The translations under genes and the position numbers were made by a program. Shown one piece after another: positions 33,890-47,007 of a stretch of DNA of 64,000 bases. The notes under the pieces are model-generated. The model did not search any database, was not told the DNA's origin, and saw only the letters and a list, made by a program, of their open reading frames with translations. This DNA is from Taenia hydatigena (Eukaryota > Platyhelminthes > Cestoda > Cyclophyllidea > Taeniidae). The stretch lies in assembly GCA_036345935.2 (NCBI GenBank), contig JADWOT020000001.1:9376836-9440835 (forward strand). The letters run 5' to 3'. Position 1 is the stretch's first letter; each line of letters opens with the position of its first letter.

Positions 33890-35960
33890 TACGTAAAACA
33901 TATTTGGTGAGTGGTTCTTTATTGCTGACATTTCATTCAGATGCATCCGCAGTGCTGGAAATAGAAACAAAGTGCTGCTGCAATATTTATAAATCATCTC
34001 CTAATAAAAGGTCACATCTACGTTATTGAAGGCAGCAAAAGAGGTTGCGCCTGCTTCATCTGAGAATTACGCGAAATTTCTTAATTTTTCTAAGGAAGAA
34101 TGAGTTTATAATAGCAGATCGAAACTGGTATACATGCTCTCTGCATTAAAACACATCAGGATTGCTACCATTTTGGGGTAAATGTAGGCAGCCGTAGTGC
34201 ATGGCATCGAAATGCACGCACCTCTGTGATTGGCTTCAAAGTGACGCGACAGTTAATGATGGCATCTGAATTAGTGAAAAAGACGAAAGAATCAGCGTGT
34301 AGGAGCAATGGTTTGACGGAGAGTGTTTGGCTTCCCGTTCGCGTCAAAGAGTTGCATTTTACTCATTAACATTCAAGCTGCTGGTGAGATGCGCACACGT
34401 GGAATGATTTGGCTTCAAATTTACCGACGCATGTGTAGAAGTGACGATTGCCACCCTTTCAAAGCTTACTCAGCCAATCTGGTCAAAGTACTCGCGTAAT
34501 GGGCTCAGTTTTTTAATAGTTTCGCTATGCAAGTATCTAATCGAGATAATTAGAGGACACTGTGTCAGAAACCTTAAAGAAGGGCAGTTGTAACGCGAGT
34601 GATGTAATGACTGGTTTATATCTGCATAAGACAGTGCGTTATAAAAGTCGTAGGAGTTGGACAGGTGGATTCCACTTGTTGGTGATGAGTTAACAGACGA
34701 TGGACGAAAGGCTATGCGATTCCATGATATGCTCCGCAGCTCTTTCACTTTATTTGCTGGCAGAAGTGCTTGCAGTATAAATTGGTTTTTGCAATCATGT
34801 CGCTCATGATGTTGACAACACCAGTCCATCTGTTACTTATGCATTTTACACCTATAAGAGGCAACGCAGTTCGCCCTTGTGTGCCCATTCTAGCCTGGGG
34901 TTTGATGCACTGTCAACAAAAGCGGCTATTATGAATTCCTTGTTGAACGCGATATAAAAGCACACAAAATTAACCTGCACAATCCAACTAGCGAGTACGC
35001 GTGCGAAGCTAATCCGTTAAGGAAGATACCAGCTGCATTGATTAGTCGTAATGAGGTGGGCTCGCACAAATCAACGGCAGTTCATATTAAGTAATTGTTT
35101 TATAGAGGTTCATACGATAAAAGGCAATTAGTAGAAAAATCAGAGTAATTATTTGAACAAACGGCTGTTAACAGAAAACAAACTAATGGCCGTCTAATAT
35201 GCTTCATTCCAAGAATGTTTGATAACAGTCGAATGACATTATGGCTACAGCTACATTTTAGCGTTAGTGGTCAGTTTGGTAGAGGTCCCATTTATTGTAC
35301 GCCACATTTAATTGTCTGACAGTCGGTTAATGAAATTATGAAAGGGAAGCACAAACTGATGCTCGATTAGCATTTCGAATGTCTCGGTTCCTGCTTCAGA
35401 GTCTTACTTCTTCTCCTCCTACACTTCACCTGCCCCAAATTCATGCAGCAAGCAGCATTGTGTTGACAACCAATTATTCAAATAAACATCGCAATCGAGA
35501 TAACTATTCAATCAACATTTGGCGCAGCACCTATGCAGGTTAACCAAATCAAAAGATGCAGTTTGTATTTCTACCATGGACAAATCGTGGGGGAGAGCGG
35601 GAAGTTATACGAATGGCTGATAATGGTGAATTGTCAACTACAGTGTTAATTGTTTCAGGCACAGCTTGAGCTGCCATGTCTTGCTAGCTGTCACTGACAC
35701 CTAATGTGACCTCTTGAGGCCGTCAAATCAGCATCAGAGTAATGCACACATCCCTTGTAGACATGAGCATTCATTGACTCTGTACCAGGCAATGGTTTAG
35801 AGCAAAAGGATGGGCTTGTAATCGTCTGATGGAAAAGGGTCACGGCTGAATCTCTAAGTGTCTTACTGCCATAGGCTTCTAACGGATTAACAAGAGGCTA
35901 GATTACTCTTGAGCTTCCAAGTAGAATAACTCAAGAGATACTCTGGAGATGGAAAACAGC
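33890..35960 (-). repeat. Family D repeat, minus-strand copy
   Basis: Read on the minus strand this 2 kb block aligns with 56,690-58,780. Landmarks in order: CATCAGACGATTACAAGC (identical), GGTGTCAGTGACAGC (identical), AACAAGGAATTC against AACAAGGAATTT, GCAAGCAC inside the long frame, TGAGTAAGCTTT (identical), CTCTTTGACGCGAACGG against CTCTTCGACACGAACGG, and a CAG-CACTGCGGATG against CAG-CACCGTGGATT boundary. The block carries several frames that are readable in both copies, so it is probably a decayed gene or element. Confidence 0.8.
34470..34829 (-). pseudogene. 119-codon frame conserved in family D
   Basis: The frame starts MDWCCQHHERHDCKNQFILQ and ends at a TGA beside the TGAGTAAGCTTT landmark. 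The plus-strand copy at 57,917-58,273 has a 118-codon frame starting MGQCWRHKERYDCESQFILQ that ends at the equivalent place. Shared features include ERxDC, QFILQA, VKEL, SSVNS, IHLS and NQS with matching spacing. Frame, length and end are all kept although the DNA differs at many positions. An in-frame stop lies just upstream of the ATG. I do not recognise the domain. It may be an exon of a cestode-specific gene or a transposon-derived protein. Confidence 0.45.
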
Positions 35961-37039
35961 TTATGTTTAAGCGGTATACAGTATACGTGGCTGATGTTGC
36001 TAGACAGAGTTCTGCTTCCTTGAATTGTGAGGATGGCGAAAACCTGACATTTAAATGCAGCCGGTCATAGGTACTTGAAATCTTAGATCTGCTGTAATGG
36101 GGTCGTATCTTCATTTCCTTACGATATGATTGGAGACGCAGTCACACTAGCACGATATCTGTCACTTCATAGTTTTGGATTGCGATGACAAATCACACGC
36201 AGACAATCAATGAACTCCCATAATTACAGGATATATAAAGCAGGCAATATTTTTGAGTTTCAGTGCATTAGTTGACCTGTCAGTATGCTCGTTTTACTCT
36301 CTTGTGTCACAAATCCATCTGTTCCCTTTCAAAGATGGAAAAAGTATTGAATCCTCAGCAGGGACCGCCGGACTCGAGAACTTGTGATTAACAATTTTAA
36401 GACTTCTCCTTCACCTCCTTGGAAGTCATGCGAATCCAAGGTCTAAATAGACGCATTGCTCTTTCTTTTGAAATGCATACAAACTTTAAGCAGAGGGTTG
36501 AAAATTTAGCTTTCCGATTCCAATTCTTTTGTTAAAATGCAACACTTTCTGTGCAATGCCACGCAAATTATTGCACTAATTTTAAATGCTACAGTTGTGC
36601 TGACAGCTGCGGTCTATTAGATAGTAACAGCAACAAAAAGCAGTCAACGGTTATAGCTGTGCTAAAATTTCTGCACTATTTTGTAGAGAAATTGTAGGTT
36701 CAACTTCTCGAAGTGACTAACTAAAAAGAAGTGATGAACATGGTCTTGGTACTCTGACTGTTAACTTGCCTACAATAACCGTGATTAGTTGACGTTTTTG
36801 AAGAAAACCAAGGAAGAACAACGCATTAAGGTTGCTTGCACAGATGCATGCAGTTTATTGACGTCAGTCTTGATTTAACTGCAAACACTGTCAGCACTTT
36901 CTTAAATCTCACATAGAGAGAGCTTATTTCTTTACTCCGCCGACCGAATGGAGGTTTACGCTGAGATTTTAGTGGTCAATCTCAAGTATGCCTGGCAGAG
37001 TTCACTGAAGCATGCTGATCGCACTCGCTAATATCCTGG
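35961..37039. other. No recognised gene
   Basis: A 75-codon minus frame at 35,887-36,114 overlaps the upstream end of family D. Otherwise I see no exon, repeat or RNA gene here. Confidence 0.35.
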
Positions 37040-37640
37040 ATTCTGACAGGATGATTAACATGAAGATTTGTCTATTTGGCCTGAGAACTGATTCACTTTT
37101 ACCTTGAATGGCTATTAAAGATGTTACAAACGCCTTAATCTTGACGAGGACCAGGTGCTGCACAATTTGCCCAGGCGCCTCTGGAGCATAGGACCATGCG
37201 CCGCATAGTAGAGCTTCGTGTAAGTGGTAGTCATGTCAGCAAAAATGAAGCATGTACGGAACAGTGAACCCTTCGAAGCAAACCGTAAGGTTTCCTTGAC
37301 CACCGGCACTAAAAAGACCTCCTAACTTTATTACCACACTTAAATTCTCTGGAGTCGGAATATGTGGTCTTTAAGACAATTCGTCAGACTAGGTTAACTA
37401 CATATCATATCTGCTTAACATTTGTTCGCTTATTTTTCATTTTGCGATGCAAGCAAATAGGTGAGGAGTTCAAGGGCTCCTAATTGGTTAAAGATTAAGG
37501 CTACCTGTTAAGCGTGTTCAACGACTTTGCTTCGTGTGGATAATAGTCTGAAACACATCATTCCGACTTGCGCCCTAAGACAACTTTGGATGCCTGTTAC
37601 TGCACTCTGGCGTAATACGGTGGTCATAGGCCAGCGGTCT
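37040..37640 (-). repeat. Family F-C-E repeat, E part only
   Basis: Aligns with 30,170-30,690 in the same orientation. Landmarks are AGATTTGTCTATTTGGCCTGAGAAC against AATTTGTCATTTCGGCTAGAGAAC, GGCTATTAAAGATGTTA against GGCTATTAAGGATGTTA, and GACTTTGCTTCGTGTGG against AACTTTGCTTCGTGTGG. On the minus strand it codes for GGLFSAGGQGNLTV and YAPEAPGQIVQHL, matching the frame at 51,626-51,895. The C and F parts are not found beyond 37,640. Confidence 0.65.
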
Positions 37641-38230
37641 CATTGATTGTAGTCTTCGACTTCCACTGCATTAATCAGTTGCACCCTTGGCCTTTAGCAT
37701 GCTACTAATGGTCTTCATTTTGAAAGTTTAATGCGCGGGCAAACATCAGCACACCATTTTTGACCATCAGCCCACTCATTAAGTGATTGCAGGATACATT
37801 CTAACTATTTTATAAGTGTACGGTCTTTTAACAAAACGGATTTCATTTTTTGGTCGTGTCAAGGTTAAGGATGTAAAAAGGAAGCTATTCAAGAAACCAT
37901 AATTATAGAGGAGTTTACTTTAGCAGAATAATAATAATAAGCAAAGCGCTGCCTCCTTTTAAATAGTGGCAAAAATTAGGAGTTCTGTTTATAGACGATC
38001 GGCAAATGCTACCTAAATACTTTCTTTTGATTGCTTTTCACCCCAGACCTAAAGCCTATTCTCTAGTGCACGTCTGGAAATCTGTTCAGCATGCCTTACA
38101 CACAGCCACAACATCCTTCAAGAGAAACCGCTACATTCTATCTACGCACTTTCCGCTTTCTTGTGTTATTTTGAATAGTGAAGCGTAAAAGTAACCTCTT
38201 CTTTGTCAAAACCAAATCCATTCCAAGTCT
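37641..38230. other. No recognised gene
   Basis: A 60-codon plus frame (38,006-38,188) with no motif, and a short TAA repeat near 37,930. No alignment to the F-C-E or D families was found. Confidence 0.3.
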
Positions 38231-39016
38231 TTGCGATACCCACCGAAAGCACATGTGCGTGCGTCTGTAAATGAAACGAGACCGTCCCATAACACTGAAT
38301 ATGTGGCAGGCAAAAGTATCAACTTCTTCTTTGAGTTCTCTGGTTCTTACAGATTCAGTCCGTCTCACGCACCCAAATTGCCTTCAAACTATAAAGGAAA
38401 AATGTCTACTACTCACTTTGAGGAGTTAGACGCATTTATGTTTCAGTAGGTTGAGGACTCTATACTCTACCTCGGCTGGCGAAATCACGCCACATATAAA
38501 TGTTCAGGCCTTGTTCCCACGCCTCTGCATAGAACTGCTTAAGAGACAAACAGCATTGCAAGGCTTATTATGCGTAAGCTTTGACGGCAGCCTCTCAGCA
38601 ACTCAACATTTTGTTGCTTTATTTCATGCCATGAAGACTGGGAGCGAGCCAAGCTTCCCCATCTCCGAGGATGGCATCCTTAACAGTTAATTGTTTTCTA
38701 GTAGGCATAGATCCAATCAAAGAATAATGTCAACATTTTACTTCTATTTTAAGCACTGCAGATTTATCTGAACGAATTATCGACAATAAAGGACCACAGC
38801 TAATAGGTGAGTTGAACTCGCCTTACCACAATATTGCAGGCGATCGAACGAAACCTCACAGTATTTTATGACAGAACTGCTAGTTGCCTCTCTCTAACCC
38901 AAATTCTTTCCCAACCCAGTAGCCCTAATATTTGCGGTGATTTTTTCCACAGAAGGTGCGTCTACTTGAACGGCCTATACCAAATTGACATTTTCAGACA
39001 CTGGAGCGCAAAATGA
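38231..39016 (+). other. Coding-like exon candidates with a D-family segment
   Basis: Three plus frames follow closely: 38,231-38,449, 38,451-38,690 (with LCIELLKRQTALQGLLCVSF) and 38,834-39,016 (with NICGDFFHRRCVYLNGLYQI). Between them 38,735-38,820 aligns with family D: an AG acceptor followed by CACTGCAGATTTATCTGAACG here, CACTGCGGATGCATCTGAATG on the minus strand near 33,950 and CACCGTGGATTTATCCGGATG near 58,735. Here the frame reads TADLSERIIDNKGPQLI without a stop, while both other copies have stops. A GTGAG...TTGCAG pair would make a 33-nt intron between this segment and the 38,834 frame, but it does not keep the reading frame. Possibly a better-preserved relative of the family D gene; the structure is unresolved. 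Confidence 0.3.
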
Positions 39017-39410
39017 GACCAGAAAGTGTCCACACGACACGGGACTCATTGAGGAACCACTTACGTCATTTTGGACACATTTTAAAATAAGGAAATTGTT
39101 TATGGCGCCATCAAAGGTAATTAAGACGCAGTACTGTATTGAATATCATTAGCGAAAAAAGTGTGTGGAATTAAAACGTTACCTGGTCAGTATCGGCACA
39201 GCTCTGCCAGTTTAAGACTGAGGTAGCATTGTTCATAAGCAAATAATGCCTGATTTAGAACTGCATGTTGCATGTAGTGACAATGCTCCTCTTTGTCATA
39301 ATTTTATAAATTTGAGGACAATTAGAGCCTGACCGAATGCATGGCAGACGCAGAGGGAACCAGTAACACAGACGTGCTGCAAATTTGCCTCATTTTGAGC
39401 AAAACGCAAC

Positions 39411-39614
39411 GTGTCGCGCACAACTGAGCAGAACACGAATACAGACTCAATTATATCACGTACCATAACCGCCATCATTGGTGAATTGCAGCGAGCCCTT
39501 CAAGGAGACTCACCTATTTACATCCTCAATTTACCTCAGAGCAGTGGAAAGCGTGCCCTCAACGAACTCCGTGAAATTAAATCTTCTCATGGCCTTAGGT
39601 TGTCCCGACTTTAA
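39411..39614 (+). other. Short coding-like frame, unrecognised
   Basis: 67 codons including IIGELQRALQGDSPIYILNL and SGKRALNELREIKSSHGLRL. The alternating charged and hydrophobic pattern suggests helices. Its start is not convincing, because the sequence before it could be an acceptor region. It lies about 400 bases after the 39,016 frame on the same strand and could be another exon of the same unknown gene. No second copy occurs in the window. Confidence 0.2.
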
Positions 39615-40090
39615 TAGTGATGTTTCTAAGCGGTCCCATATGCACCTAGAGTAACGAAGTAGTTGTCTTCTTCAAAGTGACCACCTGCTTCAACCATTAT
39701 GTCAAGGTCGAGTCCTGGGAGCGTTAAGGGGTCTGTGTGACCCCGCGACACCACAAGTTCACCACTCACACATCGTGCATCTTCACACCACACCTCATGA
39801 CCAAGTGAGCCATCGCCTTATTCATGCTGTTTTCTTCCAAATGATTCATCCAAATCGCATGGCTACTGCAGTTCAAAAGAAGCCCGTGCAGTTTCGTCTT
39901 TGACTCAATTGAATCTGTAATAAGTCATATGGCTTTCTTTTTCCTTTGCTACGGCATCGGGGACGCCTCTCCTTACACAGGATTGTCTTAAGCACAAGAA
40001 AAGATGACATGAAGAGAGGAGGTACCATCGAAGGTCAGGGAGACCAAGAAACCTAGTTCATTAAATTCATTATAGCCAAATATTGATTGC

Positions 40091-40354
40091 GTGGTGAAAC
40101 TTGGTGCAGAAGGCATCTTTATTTCCATTCACCAAGGCAATGAAGCCTATGCAACCATTTCGTCATTGGCAGGAAACGCTGATGACATCTGCAACAACCT
40201 CATTGGGGCCGCAGCGATATCCATAAACAAAGGAGATGACCCAAGCCCACAACCAACTCACATTGCCAGTAAAGATTTGCTAATTGATGAGCTGGTACAA
40301 ATGAAGAAAATGGATGGGAATAAAGTGAATATAAAAATCGGCGGAACGCAGTAG
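40091..40354 (+). other. Short coding-like frame, unrecognised
   Basis: 87 codons including LGAEGIFISIHQGNEAYATI and LLIDELVQMKKMDGNKVNIK. The composition is that of a soluble globular protein, unlike most chance frames nearby, and it lies on the same strand as the candidates at 38.2-39.6 kb. The opposite-strand 97-codon frame (40,200-40,493) looks like a shadow. No motif was recognised. Confidence 0.22.
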
Positions 40355-43300
40355 AGTGAGTCAGTGACCCAAAGCATTGCACTACCGTCAGAAATTTATT
40401 TACGGACCCAGAGCATTGCAGCATAACCTTTTTATAAGTCCCTTCTTCCTCTGGGCCCTTTCTGTTAATCGCAGCCAACATCCTTCTATACAATCGTTTC
40501 CTTATTTAGTTCAGTATATCTTTACCAGTTCTTTACACATTTCGATTTCTAAGTCGAGTTTCTAAATCGCTGAATGTCATTTGCGCCGATCATCTATCAC
40601 GTTTATTAAAAATATTCCCGCCAAAAGAGATTTTGCCTAAAGCCAGCGTATACAGAGGCACAGTTGATTTTATTGTATATACTTGCTGCTATGGAGATGG
40701 TCCTCTTCAGACGCCAAGTCGCTTAAAAATCTGTCAGCACTTTGACACGACACTAGTAAGGGCGTATGATTACTCAAATTACATGGCTTAACTCAAGACC
40801 TCATGTGAGGAGGAAGCGGTGGACGTCCTGCGAATAAGTACATCAAGAAGAGAAGAGCAACGCCATCAGGGGCCTCTAAACCCAGTTGATACTGAGTACA
40901 AATGACCACGTAGCACAATTAGCGAAATCATTCTTCTAAAAGATATATTCGTGACATTACTCTGTTTGCATGCACATGCTAGACGAAATCTAAGTTCATC
41001 TCACCCATCAAAGGAAAAATGGATAAACTATCCGAGGTCGCTCAAACGAAACGTATAAGAGGAGAAGGACCAGGGTGTAGATGCTGCCACTACGAGTAGG
41101 TACTCAAAGAAACAAACCCTCTGCGAAATACCTTCCAAGCTTAAATTATGACAAATGAACAAAGTGAGCCTAATAATGCTGTTCTACATTGATCGTTGTT
41201 TACATGCGAAAGCCGTTCTACTACTTGTCTCAAACGTGCTCAAGCATCCCCATGCTAACGACATATCAACTGCCGATTAGTAAGGACTGGAGCTAAGCCT
41301 TTGCTTCTCACGTGCTGTTCGAGTGACAGCGGTAAGCTTTTACTTTGCTTTCCGTCACAAATCTATTGTAGTATCTCAAATGTCGCCTTCAACTAAAGCA
41401 TCGCGATGGAGACAGAGCATGGAGGCTATTTAGCTCGGCAAAAATAAAGTACGCTACGTGTCAAAACTTTATTCTACGCGACCAACAAAAAACAGTTGTT
41501 GACAAGTAATCTGTGTATGCAGTTGTCAGTCTGGTTGGAATGATGTAGACACAATTTGTCGGGCCGCCCAACTTGTTGTCTAGTTAATCACTGCAATAAC
41601 GATGAGCCAAATGTGTGAATCTATCACGGCTGTCTATTTGCCATTTCATTCATGGGTCAGATCAGCACAAATTGCAGCACCGTGCGTCTTTGGTTAGACC
41701 CGCAACCCTGCAAAGCCGTGTGTCCTTGCCTTGAGACAGAACGACATTTCATTCAAGAACTGCGGTCTAATGCGGCTGTGCTCGCATTGCTGCTAAAATG
41801 CGAGTCATTTCAAGACGCGTGGAAAATCACGAGTCAAAGCTGTCCTGTCACACTTTACTGGCAGGAGAAAATTAGTAACCAAAAGTCACTTACGAATGAG
41901 ATAGTGCGTTTGTCTTCACCGATCTCTTCATTAATCAAGGAGTGATCTGCATTTTAAAGCAATCAAAGTTGGGAACGTGCACAACCCTATACATAGCACA
42001 CTGACACTGCTTAACTTTTCCCTTGTTCGTGCAAAAAGCGAAGTGAGAATACACCGTGTTACCACTTTTCCCTTATTCTTTGGGTATCAATTACCGACAG
42101 AATAGCAAGATTTATCGTGCAAAACCTGCCCAGTTTAACAAGCATCCGTTTCAAACCTCCTTTAACGGGCTTGTAAGAACGATTTGGTATGAAGCCGCGT
42201 ATAAGTAACTTGCCACCCATTATTCCGCATTTATGCATAACAAAAGAATTGCAAAGGTCGCTCATGACAGTCTTTGTATTAATTATCCACACCGAAAATG
42301 TTAAATGGTCTCTATAATTACCTTCCTTATGGCATTTACAGGTGACATCGATGCATCACAATCACTATTTCACAATGCATGCAAAATACTTTTCAAGAAC
42401 TAAATGCTACTTAGGAAATACGAAGCACGAAAGGTTGGTGAAATCCAGAGTAATAACGAGAGACCAAGAAGGATTTTTAAGATTCTTAATAAACACTGCA
42501 CATCACACCATGGCAGATGTAAAGGCAAACAGACCACCATGAAATACGCGTGGTTTTACCCTGGCCACTGCAATGGTGAATGTGCTGAAACGTTGTCGAA
42601 CTGCAAACTTTGGCACCATTAGGGGTGATTTCTAGCACGGCTCACTGGAGCACCTGATGCGTGTTGACGAAAGTCTCATCTTACTCGTAGCGAATCACCA
42701 CATTCTCCAGTAACTAAATGGCGAGAAGTTGAATTGAGCCAATCGCTACCTCCATCTTCCACAACTCTTCCTTGATAGATTTTGATGGAACCGGAATTCA
42801 AGCATGAATGATCAGACGTCATGTGAGTTTAACCACAGCATGCGGTGTCTTTCACCATTTGCAGTAGCAAACAACTGGAAGGTGGGGCGTAAGATCACAC
42901 TGCAGAAGTAGACCTTCAGACTTGATTCGTTGAGTTCTATGCTGATTGCATTTATGTGATGGCTTCAATGGGATCACTCTAAACACGAAATACCCCATTT
43001 GACCAAACGTAGCTGATAATTGGGGTTGAGGAAATAGTTCTGTAGCGAACACAGTCCGTATCGATGCATGCAACATGCTGGCGAATACACTGCAGTAGTA
43101 GCATTCACCATCCTTTCATTTTAAGCTTCTTGATTTTTTGTTTCCCACCTGTCGTCTGAGAAGACCTTACCCCCATCAGTCGTCGCGGTAATCCACCAAA
43201 GCTTGGAAGCGTGGTTGAGAATGGCGTCACCATGATATAGACAGAAAGCGGTGTGCAAGGGAGGTAAGGCTGAGCCTAAGGTAATTAGTGCCTCGTACTG

Positions 43301-46300
43301 ACATGGAATTATCGCAGGAGAAGCGAAGCCTTAGGACAAGCGGTGAAAAACAAGAAAAAACGAACAAGATTTGGGCCCTGAGAAGCATAAACTCTAAGTG
43401 TATCCGTTCATCATGCATGACTGTTTTATCACGAGCATTTCCTTTCCATTGTCCTATACATTATTTACGTCTTTTACTCAATGCCCCACACGCTTTTTAC
43501 TCTACCTAGTCCATACACCAATCTGTACTACCTCTGCTTCCTTGATAACCAGCCCCGATAAAGTATTTAGCTACTTTATTTACCACTGATGCCTGTACGA
43601 CACTGTCAGAGGCTTAAAGTAGTGCTTATTACTAACCTCGTAGTTTTCTCATTTAAATGGTTCTAGCCCTTCTTTTTGTTGCCTTTGTAAGTCTCTGAAG
43701 GTGTCTGGTGGAAGCGGTGGTTTGGAGAATAGTTTGATGGTTAGTAAGCAGACGCTCTTACTACGTTCCAGAGCCTCATCCATGGATCCTAGTCAACATT
43801 GAATCAAAGACAGCGACTATATTTAGGCCGAATCGTGAACTTGTAATTTTTTAAAGACGTCTTTGCATCAGAAAGGTAGCCTGGTGATTTTACAGGACTG
43901 ATCTTTGTTTAAGCCACCTGATTGTAATCCCAAACCATCGAAAAAATTGAAGGAATAAGGTTTTACTAATGCTACATAACAAATGCGATGAGAAGGTAAC
44001 CAGCTACTTTACTATCCACTATGGTCCTTTAGTGTAGCTGATTTCGGTTTACAAAGAGTTCCAGAAGGCATGTAGGGAGGAATTGTGACCGAGAATTTAA
44101 TTAAGGCGTTGCATTACGTTTCGCATGTGAAAGCAGTAAAGAGAGCTGCATTGGTGGATTAATGGTTACGCAAAAAAATATGACGATCATGACTGACTGT
44201 CACATGTAATGTACATACTCCGAATAGGCAGCAGTAAGCACTGTTTGTGTTTCGCCTTTGATGTCGAATCGTGAGTAGTTTGTGAGAAATATTTGGTTTT
44301 TGATCCGATGCAACCAATAACAAACGAACGGTTCCGCCTTTATCAATCCATTCTTGAGATCCCTTGCAAATCAAGGTGAGGTGGCCGTCCCCCTCGGTGT
44401 TGACTGAGACCTCCAGCAGTGTTCTTAGCGGTGATAACACTGTGGATTCCTCCACTTAGATACAGATATGGGGTGGCATGACACGTATGGAGCAAGCAAA
44501 CCGTATTTTGTCGTAGAAAGGAAGGAAGAAAGGAATGGGAAGATGAGATGTTCTTTCGCTAGCCCGCATCCTGTGCTAATCCTAGAATGAACAGCCTGGC
44601 CTGGCGCCTTTAATAACATTTCTCCAATTCTCTGCTTACCTCGTAATAGATGTCATCCTCTTCAAAGTACCCCTTTTGCTTCATAACAGCAGTCAACCTG
44701 TCAATTTCTGTGGTTCTGACAATGGTTATTCTGTTCTAAAACCACGTATTTCTCCCATGATGAAATTAAGGCATGTGACTACCCAACTTGAATTAGTTGC
44801 TTTCGCGTACACATCAATGCCTCAAAGAAGCCGAAAAATGCATCTTGTCACTATAGAGTGTAAAAATGCACGAAACGGATTGAAAAATCGCAGTTATTAG
44901 GCTTCCTTGACTTGCGTAAACAGCGGTCAGACAACGATTTCGAAGACAAACCTTTACTCCACTCAAAAGCTACTTTGCGATTTTGGCTGATGTGGCGAAA
45001 GTCGTATGGATGTAACTCTGCTTAACTGTAGCTTTTAAAATGGGTTCACTTGTGGCAAGACCGTAGTCCATGTAAGTGCCTTAGTCTTTACAAAGCTCTT
45101 TTTTGCACTCACCAACAACGATAATAGAATGGCAGTAGTTTTGGATCACAAACACATGCCATAATGATGCTTATGGCGGAATACGTAAAAGCCGCACACG
45201 ATTTGGTCTTTTTTACCACAAACTCGAAATTGACGTAGAAGCTCACACAAAGCTGTGCCAATAATGAGCCGAAAACGATTTTAGCTGGAACACTAAAGCA
45301 TGTCTAGGTTAACTAGTGCTTTTCCGCTCCATCATCAACATCTACTGCACTTTCCACGGTAGCATGCGCCTTATATTTTGTTTTCATATGAGTAATAACT
45401 GAGCAAGATATGCCAGAGACTAGGGAGTAGACTGCTTTTAGGTATAGCGAATTGTACGAGGGCAATGAAAATCAGCATCATGTAAGATAGCAGCTGTGCT
45501 TATACGAGCTCTAGGCAGACTGAAAATGTCTGCCAAGTGATTGAGGAATCGAGCCCAAGTCACCGTGAGAGAAGCATGTAAGAGGTCGACTAAAAGTAAA
45601 CCGCAACTAGCGATTGTTAAATCAAATCCATATGCTTTTGCCTTAAAACAAAACTTCAACTGTCACATACTCTTAGTGATTTGATGGGTGCCAAAGCGTT
45701 ATTTTGAAGCGTCGTAATTCCATGCTCACCACCAATGCACGTAAATAAAATTATTTTTATAACACTCACTATAAAAATCTACAAAATGGAGTCCAGCCTG
45801 GGCATTACACCACGCACCAAAGCAAATCGTGGAAGTGCATGTTCACCCCATTCGCACTTTGTCACGACAGCCGCTACTGGAGTCCCAAGTAACCAGACCT
45901 TGAAAGAGTTGTTGAACTAGGGCATATCCTCTCATAAAATGAATAGAATCTTGCTGCCATGCCGTTAATTTGAACTCTGGAGCTTCATTGGAGTGCAGAA
46001 AACCGATACACCATGCACCTTACCTAGCAAATGGATTCGTAAGTGTATTGCAAGTGATGTCTCATACAACAGTGATTAAAGTCAATTACGAGAGTCGCAG
46101 TTATCTGCACCGTAAATAGCTCTCCTTATTTGTCTGCTAAACGCTCTTTTGAGGAAGAGTTCTTGCATAATTACGCATTTATCTAGCAGCCCTGTCAAAC
46201 ACAAACGGATCCGAGGGGAAGGATGCAAACTGCAATGACCGCGTTCCCATTTGACTCCAAACACGTTGCGTCACCCTGTAGTTGGGACCAAAATATTTCA

Positions 46301-47007
46301 TCCTCGCCATGGGTTTTTGCATCTAACCAAGTCCTTTTACACTGATTCGGTGATGTGCTTTAACCAAGAGGCATTCTACAGCAAAGTCACTGTCACCTTT
46401 CATCACACCACCTCACTTATTCGATGTCTTTACCGTCAATGGATTTGGCATGGAAATTCCTTTACGCACACAAGTAATTGGATGTTCCTCTCAAATGCCT
46501 ACCCACCAGCTTCCACCAGCCATCACTCCCGTCAACTTCTCCAATAAGCTTTTACCACACCTCGTATGTGACCTTATTGTGAACCGCGGTTAACTCATCT
46601 GTAACACCACTGAAGCTGACTCTCTGGCTGGTTAGCTAGCTCATCATCGAAAGTTACTGACAGAACCGCGACGCCCATTCGCTTTAATTCATTTGCATTT
46701 CCAGTACCATAAAATTGTAATCCCAACGAGTCAGCACGCATAGCGAATCATTCGGTGTTTCATGTCTCGCATTGAGGTTGGTCCAATTCCGTTAAGAATA
46801 AGGAAGTAAAAGTAAGCACCTTTATTAGGCAAAATGTTTGGGGATAAATGTGAACGTCGAAGCGTGACTCCAAGCATTTCAAGCTCGGATCAAGTGAAAG
46901 GGCAACATCTACTAGGCGTCGTGTTGATTCCTTCAATTTCCTATCATGTATTTATAAAAATATGGCAAGCATTGCCAACCGCGATGAAGAAAGGAAGAAA
47001 GAAGCAA
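40355..47007. other. No recognised gene
   Basis: About 6.6 kb without a convincing gene. The most protein-like frame is 41,652-41,945 (plus, 97 codons, with ETERHFIQELRSNAAVLALL), but it has no known motif. Frames at 44,159-44,455 (minus) and 46,251-46,547 (plus) are of similar length and look random. No repeat was alignable to other parts of the window. Confidence 0.35.

Noticed and set aside
44640..44700. Similarity between TCTTCAAAGTACCCCTTTTGC here and TCTTCAAAGTGACCACCTGC near 39,670
   Set aside because: The match is short and could not be extended in either direction.
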